A DNA stretch of 11,917 bases from CAZOWW01 sp964583765 (GTDB lineage: Bacteria; Actinomycetota; Actinomycetes; Actinomycetales; Kineosporiaceae), in assembly GCA_964583765.1 (NCBI GenBank), contig CAZOWW010000154.1:1-11917 (forward strand), given 5' to 3'. The notes under the pieces are model-generated. The model made no database searches, had not been told where the DNA came from, and was given only the letters and a program-made list of their open reading frames with translations. The translations under genes and the position numbers were made by a program. Shown here piece after piece: positions 7,111 to 11,917 of this stretch (position 1 is its first letter; each line of letters starts with the position of its first letter).

Positions 7111-7162
7111 CCGCGTGACACGGACGAGCGTCAGGACACCGAGTGAGCGCCCTGGTGGGAAA

Positions 7163-8545
7163 TCAGGCGAGCGGGTTCAGCATCGGCAGGGCCGCCGGGT
7201 CGGCAACGTCCACCGGGGAGATCGAGGGCAGCCCGGCCGGGTCGTCGGAGGACACCTGCGTCGCGGGGTCCTCGGGGACCGCGAGCAGAGCGTCGAGGTC
7301 CACGGTACGACCCGATGCGTCGGTGACCGCGGCCCTGCGCAGCACGTTCGCCAATCCCTTGCGGCGCGCCACCTCGGACACCATCGCCGGCACCTGCCCG
7401 GCCTCGTCCACGGCCTTGGCGAAGTCGTTCGGGTCCATGCCGTACTGCTGGGCACTGATCACCAGGAACTCCACCAGCTCCTGCTGGCCCACCGTGACCT
7501 TCTCGGCCTCCGCGATGGAGTCGAGCAGAAGCTGGGTCTTGAGACCCTCCCGAGCCTGCCCCTCGACCTCGGAACGGTGGTCGTCGTCCTCCAGCCGGTC
7601 CTCGTTCTCCAGGTGGCGGTTCACCTCTTCGGTGACCAGGCCCTCGGGAACCGGCACCTCGACCGCCGCGAGCAGGCCCTCGAGCAACCGCTCACGGGCC
7701 TGGGCGGCCTGCTCGTAGCCCTTCGTGCGCTCAGCCTGCACGCGCAGGTCGGCCCGCAGCTCGTCGAGCGAGTCGAACTCGCTCGCCAACTGGGCGAAGT
7801 CGTCGTCCAGCGCGGGCAGCTGCCGCTCCTTGACCGCCTGTACCGTCACCGTGACCTCGGACGCCTCGCCGGCGTGCTCGCCACCCGCCAACGGCGCGTT
7901 GAAGACCGTCGACTCGCCCGCGGACAGGCCGGTCACGGCCTCGTCGAGCCCGTCGAGCATGGTGCCGCTGCCCACCTGGTACGAGATGTTCTTGGCACTG
8001 TCGATCTCCGCGTCGTCGATCACGGCAGTGATGTCGATCGAGAGGAAGTCGTCCGCGACGGCGGCCCGCTCGACCGGGATCAGGGTGCCGAACCGCTCCC
8101 GTAGGCTGGTCAGGGCAGCCTCCACGTCCTCGTCGGAGACCACGAGGTCGTCCACCTTCACCGGCACCGCCGACAGATCGGGCAGTTCGATCACCGGGCG
8201 GACGTCCACCTCGGCGGTGAACTTGAGCTCGCCACCCGCCGTGGGATCGGGGACCTCGGTGACGTCGACCTCAGGACGACCCAGCGGCCGGACCTCGGTC
8301 TCCTCCAGAGCCTGGGCGTAGAACTTCGGCAACGCGTCGTTGACGGCCTCCTCCAGCACCGCGCCGCGCCCGATCCGCTGGTCGATGATGCGCGGCGGTA
8401 CCTTGCCCTTGCGGAAGCCGGGAATGGTCACCTGGCTGGCGATCGTGCGGTAGGCGGCGTCCAGGCTCGGCTTGAGCTCGTCGAACGGCACCTCGACGGT
8501 GAGCTTCACCCGGGTCGGGTTGAGGGTCTCGACGGCGCTCTTCAC
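7163..8545 (-). CDS. tig: Trigger factor, ribosome-associated chaperone and peptidyl-prolyl isomerase
   Basis: A 460-residue cytoplasmic chaperone that docks at the ribosomal exit tunnel and helps fold nascent chains. The N-terminal ribosome-binding domain carries the signature GFRKGKVPP at 43-51. The FKBP-type prolyl isomerase domain lies at about 155-245 (DFLSIDITAVIDD through VGSGTMLDGLDEAVTGLSAGE). The helical C-terminal arm domain spans about 250-430, and the protein ends in an acidic, Pro-rich tail (VPEDPATQVSSDDPAG) that is probably disordered. The start is GTG at 8545, which gives the conserved opening MKSAVETLNPTRVKLTVEVPF; AGGAG stands nine bases upstream. The frame is open for hundreds of bases further, but that part contains tRNA and repeat DNA and is not coding. 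Tig upstream of clpP1-clpP2-clpX is the usual actinobacterial order and links folding with degradation. Confidence 0.97.
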   Translation of the reverse strand: MKSAVETLNPTRVKLTVEVPFDELKPSLDAAYRTIASQVTIPGFRKGKVPPRIIDQRIGRGAVLEEAVNDALPKFYAQALEETEVRPLGRPEVDVTEVPDPTAGGELKFTAEVDVRPVIELPDLSAVPVKVDDLVVSDEDVEAALTSLRERFGTLIPVERAAVADDFLSIDITAVIDDAEIDSAKNISYQVGSGTMLDGLDEAVTGLSAGESTVFNAPLAGGEHAGEASEVTVTVQAVKERQLPALDDDFAQLASEFDSLDELRADLRVQAERTKGYEQAAQARERLLEGLLAAVEVPVPEGLVTEEVNRHLENEDRLEDDDHRSEVEGQAREGLKTQLLLDSIAEAEKVTVGQQELVEFLVISAQQYGMDPNDFAKAVDEAGQVPAMVSEVARRKGLANVLRRAAVTDASGRTVDLDALLAVPEDPATQVSSDDPAGLPSISPVDVADPAALPMLNPLA

Positions 8546-9221
8546 AGCGGGATTCTCCTGAGGGTGGGCGGGTGCAGGTCGGGCTGGCGCCCACCGCGGC
8601 ACGGCACGCCGGAGAAGACCGCGCTGCAGCGCACACGGGCGCGCGGAGACGGCGCCACACGTCATCGTATCGGTCGGCGGAGGGCACTTCGCACCGCGAG
8701 GCCAGGGGCGACGTCGCGGCGGATACGGCCTGCAGCGCTGCGGGCACAACCGGTGCATCGCCGCAGGCGCAGTCGGTACATCGCCGCGGGCAGAGCAGGT
8801 GGCATCGCTGCGGGCACTGCAGGCGGCATCACTGCCTGCAGGCCGGTGCGGCGCTGCGGACCCAGCCGCCGGCTTCGACGGAGACGCGACGGCACAGCAA
8901 CACCACCGCGTCCATGGGGACAGGATCGTTGCCCGCCGAGGACGGGTCGGATACGCCGCCGAGGATGTGGCAGGCGGACAACTCCGGGCGGCAGGACCGC
9001 ACCGACCCCGGACCACAGGACCACGGCTGACCGAGACGATCGTCACATGGCCGCTGCCCTGCCGCTGCTCCAGGGCAGCGTCCCGAGGTTCCCGGACAGG
9101 ACCCGCGAGGGTCGGTGATCCAGGTCGGCACACTCGTGACCGGACACCGTCCCCGGCCCTGACCAGCACCGATGGTCGCCAGGAGTCAGTCGCGCAGACA
9201 GACGCACCGATTGCCGCACCA
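8546..9221. other. Gene-free tig upstream region
   Basis: About 680 bases between the tig start and the tRNA-Pro terminator have no gene I can support. All six frames are rich in long open stretches, as expected at this GC content, but none has a ribosome site with recognisable protein sequence. The region must hold the tig promoter, which I could not pinpoint. Its main structure is the 24-bp degenerate tandem repeat at 8733-8861. Confidence 0.6.
8733..8861. repeat. About five copies of a degenerate 24-bp tandem repeat
   Basis: The core CATCGCYGCRGGC begins at 8756, 8779, 8803 and, with changes, 8827, and less complete copies flank it near 8733 and 8853. Spacing is 23-24 bases. Because 24 is a multiple of three, chance open frames across it read as eight-residue peptide repeats on both strands. 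It lies about 190-315 bases upstream of the tig start codon. Confidence 0.65.
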
Positions 9222-9268
9222 CAGCTCAGAGGCCGGTTCCCCTTCGCGGGGAACCGGCCTCTGAGCTG
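9222..9268 (-). terminator. Perfect 21-bp hairpin, terminator of tRNA-Pro
   Basis: Arms at 9222-9242 and 9248-9268 are complementary over all 21 bases around a five-base TTCGC loop. Read on the minus strand it begins 11 bases after the 3' end of tRNA-Pro, the expected place for an intrinsic terminator. No T-run follows, so termination would depend on the very stable stem. Being symmetric, it may also stop plus-strand transcription. Confidence 0.8.
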
Positions 9269-9279
9269 CACCGATGTCG

Positions 9280-9353
9280 TCGGGGTACCCGGACTTGAAC
9301 CGGGGGCCTTCCGCTCCCAAAGCGGACGCGCTACCAAACTGCGCCATACCCCG
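9280..9353 (-). tRNA. tRNA-Pro, anticodon UGG
   Basis: A 74-base tRNA on the minus strand. The acceptor stem CGGGGTA pairs with TACCCCG and the discriminator base is A. The D arm holds GGCGCAGTTTGGTAGCGC. The anticodon stem CCGC/GCGG encloses the loop TTTGGGA, giving anticodon TGG. The T arm reads CCCGGTTCAAGTCCGGG. CCA is not encoded. It decodes CCN proline codons by wobble, mainly CCA and CCG. It is followed by a strong hairpin and lies divergent from tRNA-Gly. Confidence 0.97.
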
Positions 9354-9483
9354 TCGCGCCCAGGGGCGACATCCGGACACCGGGCAACCCGGACCGAACA
9401 CGCCAGCAGAGGACGACAGGCACTAGGCTACGCCGTAGACGGCCTGCCCCGCTCGACCGTGGACGACCTGGGGCACCTGTCGT
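9354..9483. promoter_or_regulatory. Divergent promoter region of tRNA-Pro and tRNA-Gly
   Basis: This 130-base gap separates the two divergent tRNAs. On the plus strand TAGGCT at 9424-9429 fits the actinobacterial -10 form TAnnnT and lies about 55 bases before tRNA-Gly, but no good -35 stands at the right distance. On the minus strand a TTGCCC hexamer about 30-40 bases before tRNA-Pro could be a -35. Both readings are weak. Confidence 0.35.
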
Positions 9484-9557
9484 GCGGATGTAGCTCAATG
9501 GCAGAGCTCCAGCCTTCCAAGCTGGTCATGCGGGTTCGATTCCCGTCATCCGCTCCA
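9484..9557 (+). tRNA. tRNA-Gly, anticodon UCC
   Basis: A 74-base tRNA including an encoded CCA end (9555-9557). The acceptor stem GCGGATG pairs with CATCCGC, with discriminator T. The D arm reads GTAGCTCAATGGCAGAGC. The anticodon stem CCAGC/GCTGG surrounds the loop CTTCCAA, giving anticodon TCC. The T arm reads CGGGTTCGATTCCCG. It reads GGA and GGG codons. Its neighbours are the divergent tRNA-Pro and, downstream, the convergent GH12 gene. Confidence 0.97.
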
Positions 9558-9863
9558 GAACGAAAGCAGCAGGCCAAGGTTCGGCCGGAGCCCGGGTCAC
9601 GATGGCTTCTCCCGGGATCCCCCGCCCCTGAGCGACTTTGCCGGGCCACCCACGGGCCACTACGTCGCGATCAGCTCCCCCAGCGCCGGACCATCGCCCC
9701 CTGGCCCAGCAGCGACAACAACCTCGTGACGAGCGTGAACGCGAGGATCGTGTTCGGCGCCGATCCCGAAACTGGCAGCGCGCTGCGCGCCGTCCGAGAA
9801 CGGCGCGCAGCGCGTGACGACGGGGTCCCGAACGGATCACCGGATCCCGTCGAACGGGTGCAA
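9558..9863. other. Intergenic region between tRNA-Gly and the GH12 gene end
   Basis: About 305 bases without a supportable gene. It lies between two convergent transcripts and contains the 15-bp hairpin at 9779-9814. Just after tRNA-Gly there are only short GC-rich stems (two CCCGGG copies at about 9592-9620), no clear separate terminator. Confidence 0.55.
9779..9814. terminator. 15-bp perfect hairpin downstream of the GH12 gene, possibly bidirectional
   Basis: CGCGCTGCGCGCCGT (9779-9793) pairs perfectly with the arm at 9800-9814 around a six-base loop CCGAGA. It stands 50 bases past the GH12 stop on the minus strand and is followed there by a short T-run in CAGTTTCGG. It also lies in the path of plus-strand transcription from tRNA-Gly, so it may serve both convergent units. 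Confidence 0.7.
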
Positions 9864-11066
9864 TCAGCTGGCGGTGCAGGACACCGTCACGCCGGAGCCA
9901 CTACCTGTGCCCTGGAAACCGAAACTGGTGGAAGTCCCGGCCGCGAGCTTGCCGTTGTAGCCCAGGTTCGCCACCGAGACGGCGCCGGTGGTTCCGGTGT
10001 TGACGCCGCTCCAGATGTTCGTCAGCGTCGTGCCGCTGGGCAGGTTCAGAGTGACCTTCCAGCCATTGATGGCTCCGTTCGCGGTCACGTTGACGGTGCT
10101 CTGGAAGCCGCCCTGCCAGGCGCTGTTGAGAACGTAGGCCGCTGAACACGTACTGACCCCACCGGTGGTCGAGGTGGCCCGCGTCGTGGTCGTGGTGACC
10201 GGCTTGGTCGTCGTCGTGGTGACCGGCTTCGTCGTCGTCGTGGTCGACCGGGTGGTCGTGGTCGTGGTGACCGGCTTCGTCGTCGTCGTGGTCGTCGTCG
10301 TGGTCGTGGTACCGCCGGTCACGACCGACGCGGTGAAGCCACTGATCCCCAGGCCGACCCCGCCGACCCAGGGCTCGAAACCGGCCTGGATGCTGGTCAG
10401 GTACCAGGCGGTGGTGGCGTACCCGCGGTTGATCGTGTCCTTGAGGAAGTCCAGGACGCTGAAGCTCCAGCTGCTGATCGCGGAGTTGCTGACGTAGCTG
10501 ACGACGTTGTTCTGGCCGTTGTTACCGGTCCAGACCGTCCAGCTCTTGCCGCCGACGGTGGCGCTGCCGCCGGCCGAGCCGACGGGGGAGATCGAGCCGG
10601 TGTGGTTGAACCAGATCATGATCTCGGTCTGCATCACGCCGTTGGTGGCCGGGGTCGGGTTCATCCAGATGTCGTAGGCGGCGTCCCAGGTCCCGCTACT
10701 GACGTAGGTGTAGTTGATGCTGCTGGTGGCGCTGGTGATCGCACTGACCTGCTTCGGGACCGGCATTCCGGTGCTGCAGTTGCCGTTGTGGCAGCCGAGG
10801 AAGATCGACGGGTACGAAGCCGGCGCCCCGCTCAGATTGCCCACGCCGTCCTGCTGGGTGATGGAGAAACCGTCGTTGGTGGTGCTGACGCACTGCGTTG
10901 CGCTGGTCCCCCAGCGGTTGTTCTGGACGATGTAGTTGCCGGCCTGGGCGATGCCCCATTGGTCGCAGACGGTGGCTGCAGAGGCGGGACCGGCCAGGGC
11001 GACGACTGTCGCGCAGACGCCAACAACCAGGGCACCGAGCATCGCGGTGACGCGTAGGGATCTCAT
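9864..11066 (-). CDS. Secreted GH12 endoglucanase/xyloglucanase with C-terminal CBM2
   Basis: A 400-residue secreted beta-1,4-glucanase. The signal peptide is 1-30 (MRSLRV, hydrophobic core, cleavage GPASA-A). The GH12 domain spans about 31-250, opening ATVCDQWG and resembling Streptomyces CelB-type enzymes. Its nucleophile is Glu148 in QTEIMIWFN and its acid/base is Glu231 in QAGFEPW; the 83-residue spacing matches the family. A Thr-rich linker with KPV units covers 253-304. A CBM2 runs from Cys307 to Cys397, the usual disulfide pair, with Trp317 and Trp352 as likely cellulose-binding aromatics and Tyr370 at the third position. The ATG at 11066 has AGGAG four bases upstream; a longer in-frame start would push the signal peptide inward. 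GH12 enzymes act on cellulose, mixed-linkage glucan or xyloglucan, and the sequence alone does not decide which. The CBM2 should hold it on crystalline cellulose. The gene stands alone, ending in a 15-bp hairpin. Confidence 0.96.
   Translation of the reverse strand: MRSLRVTAMLGALVVGVCATVVALAGPASAATVCDQWGIAQAGNYIVQNNRWGTSATQCVSTTNDGFSITQQDGVGNLSGAPASYPSIFLGCHNGNCSTGMPVPKQVSAITSATSSINYTYVSSGTWDAAYDIWMNPTPATNGVMQTEIMIWFNHTGSISPVGSAGGSATVGGKSWTVWTGNNGQNNVVSYVSNSAISSWSFSVLDFLKDTINRGYATTAWYLTSIQAGFEPWVGGVGLGISGFTASVVTGGTTTTTTTTTTTKPVTTTTTTRSTTTTTKPVTTTTTKPVTTTTTRATSTTGGVSTCSAAYVLNSAWQGGFQSTVNVTANGAINGWKVTLNLPSGTTLTNIWSGVNTGTTGAVSVANLGYNGKLAAGTSTSFGFQGTGSGSGVTVSCTAS
10155..10310 (-). repeat. Low-complexity linker-coding repeat (Thr runs with KPV), second copy
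   Basis: It encodes residues 253-304 of the GH12 protein: an 11-Thr run, then KPV, TTTTTTRS and further Thr-KPV units. The DNA pattern of ACG/ACC codons and GTGACCGGCTT spacers on the plus strand matches that in the GH74 linker at 2-160, in the same orientation and about 10 kb away. Confidence 0.85.
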
Positions 11067-11302
11067 GCCACTCCTATGACTGAGCAGGCGTGTCGGGGGA
11101 CGGCAGCAGACGCACCTGGGCACAAGGTGGAAGCTGCCTCCGCGGATTCTTCTGAGGCCGCCAGTCGAAAGCAATAGCGGTGTTGGGTTTCTGCGTCCGA
11201 ACGGGCCGACTCCGACCGCATCAGCCCCACTGTGGATGCGCTGCGTATGTAATCAATTACTTAGCGTGAATCACCCGTTCGTGGTGAGGCCCGGTTCACC
11301 AC
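11067..11302. promoter_or_regulatory. Region between the CHAD gene and GH12, with AT-rich patch
   Basis: This 236-base gap should contain the GH12 promoter. An AT-rich patch at about 11246-11275 stands out from the surrounding GC-rich DNA and includes GTAAT-CA-ATTAC (11248-11259). On the minus strand it offers a TTGATT hexamer, but no clear -10 at the right distance. No copy of the candidate operators found upstream of GH74 is visible here. Confidence 0.45.
11281..11302 (-). terminator. 7-bp stem-loop right after the CHAD gene stop
   Basis: GTGGTGA (11281-11287) pairs with TCACCAC (11296-11302) around an eight-base loop. Its right arm ends directly at the stop codon of the CHAD gene on the minus strand. 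No T-run follows, so it is a modest terminator candidate. Confidence 0.4.
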
Positions 11303-11917
11303 TCATGACCTGAGCCAGCGGTGGATCGACCCGCGGCGAGCCCTGCTCCACGCCTGGTCGAACGTGCCCTCGGCATCGCGGGCCCGGTCCCGTTCGAGCG
11401 CGTGCAGGATCCCGTAGGTGAAGGCGTTCTCCCCGTCGAGGTGAGCCACCACACCCAGCCGACGCAGGTGGTCCTGGATGACGACAGCGTCGTGGTGGAC
11501 GCCGAGCACCTCCTGCACGTCCTCCATGCGCGAGGCCCACTTCTTGGCCGGCTTGCCGTACCGGGATTCGAGCGCCTCACCGGCGTAGCGGGCTCGCTTG
11601 GCTGCCTTGCGGATCTCGTGCAGGAGGACATCGTGCTCACGTGGGTCCTCCCGCCGAGCACCAGCGGCAGCGGCAGCGGCGGCGGCGGCGGCACGTTCGT
11701 GCAGCCGGCGCATCCTGCGGTAGGTCCGAGCGACCAGCGGGAGCAGGACGGTGTCGGAACCGCGCCGTGCGGCCTGCGACAACGGTGGATCGGCGAGCAG
11801 ACGGTCCAGCGCGTCCAGCAGCGCGAAGTAACGCGGGTCGTCGAGCACGGTGAGGACGTCGTCGTGCGCCCCACGGTGCCGCGTTCCCAGAGCGGTGACG
11901 ATGCGGTTGCTCACCGG
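11303..11917 (-). CDS. CHAD domain protein, C-terminal part (5' end cut by window edge)
   Basis: At least 204 codons of a CHAD-domain protein, whose family binds inorganic polyphosphate through conserved His, Lys and Arg on an all-helical fold. The visible part is the second half or more of the domain. It includes DDPRYFALLDALDRLLADPP, then HEIRKAAKRARYAGEAL and MEDVQEVLGVHHDAVVIQ, both matching CHAD core helices rich in basic residues and His. The frame is open to the right edge. A GTG at 11914 could be read as a start, but the sequence there already looks like mid-domain, so I take the gene as truncated by the window. Whether a CYTH domain precedes it, as in many such proteins, cannot be seen. 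Oddity: ten consecutive Ala (11663-11692) sit between two helices. No functional link to the neighbouring GH12 gene is evident. Confidence 0.85.
   Translation of the reverse strand, partial: PVSNRIVTALGTRHRGAHDDVLTVLDDPRYFALLDALDRLLADPPLSQAARRGSDTVLLPLVARTYRRMRRLHERAAAAAAAAAAGARREDPREHDVLLHEIRKAAKRARYAGEALESRYGKPAKKWASRMEDVQEVLGVHHDAVVIQDHLRRLGVVAHLDGENAFTYGILHALERDRARDAEGTFDQAWSRARRGSIHRWLRS

Larger units (their letters stand above)
6760..7162. promoter_or_regulatory. Intergenic region tig to clpP1: clpP1 promoter and tig terminator
   Basis: This 403-base stretch has no credible gene. From right to left, in the direction of transcription, it holds a stem-loop past the tig stop (7084-7110), a 25-bp tandem repeat (6987-7061), a candidate ClgR site with a second GTTCGCTC copy (6929-6962), and the leader up to the clpP1 start. 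Its size and the stem-loop suggest that clpP1 is transcribed from its own promoter here rather than only by read-through from tig. I could not fix a -10/-35 pair. Confidence 0.6.

Noticed and set aside
8546..9337. N-terminal extension of trigger factor by about 264 residues
   Set aside because: It would translate through tRNA-Pro and its terminator hairpin; trigger factor begins at the GTG at 8545 with AGGAG upstream.
9484..9557. tRNA-Gly as an integration attachment site
   Set aside because: No integrase gene and no second copy of the tRNA 3' end is seen in the window; nothing suggests an inserted element.
8799..10145. Long plus-strand frame spanning both tRNAs and the GH12 end
   Set aside because: It crosses two tRNA genes, a 21-bp hairpin and the antisense of CBM2, so it cannot be a real gene.

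Overview
The window is very GC-rich DNA with dense GC-ending codons, several GTG starts and the gene set tRNA-Gly / tRNA-Pro / tig / clpP1 / clpP2 / clpX. Together with two secreted, cellulose-binding-type glycoside hydrolases on Thr-rich linkers, this points to a plant-biomass-degrading actinomycete (Actinomycetota; Cellulomonas-like or another soil actinobacterium). The genus cannot be fixed from the sequence alone.

Layout. (1) 1-2458, minus: a secreted family GH74 xyloglucanase. Its C-terminal Thr/Lys-Pro linker runs off the left edge, so whatever follows the linker is not visible. (2) 2459-2930: a divergent regulatory region with several inverted repeats. (3) 2931-3935, plus: a LacI-family repressor, the obvious candidate regulator of the GH74 gene. 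(4) 3938-8545, minus: a housekeeping protein quality-control block read in the order tig (trigger factor), clpP1, clpP2, clpX. clpX ends two bases from the repressor stop codon, tail to tail. (5) 8546-9279: a long gene-free leader with 24-bp imperfect tandem repeats and a 21-bp perfect hairpin. (6) 9280-9353, minus: tRNA-Pro(UGG); 9484-9557, plus: tRNA-Gly(UCC). (7) 9864-11066, minus: a secreted GH12 endoglucanase/xyloglucanase with a Thr/Lys-Pro linker and a C-terminal CBM2. (8) 11303-11917, minus: the C-terminal part of a CHAD-domain (polyphosphate-binding) protein cut by the right edge.

How the genes work together. GH12 and GH74 enzymes both cleave beta-1,4-glucan backbones, and GH74 is characteristically xyloglucan-specific, so the two secreted enzymes plus the LacI regulator look like a small, sugar-induced plant cell-wall degradation set. 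It is split by a conserved cytoplasmic folding/proteolysis locus: trigger factor folds nascent chains, ClpX unfolds substrates, and the ClpP1P2 heteromeric peptidase degrades them. I see no mobile element, CRISPR array, phage gene or defence system. The most unusual aspects are the arrangement (a regulated carbohydrate-use set wrapped round an essential-type proteolysis block), the two near-identical low-complexity linker sequences about 10 kb apart in the same orientation, and the structured repeats in the leaders of clpP1 and tig.
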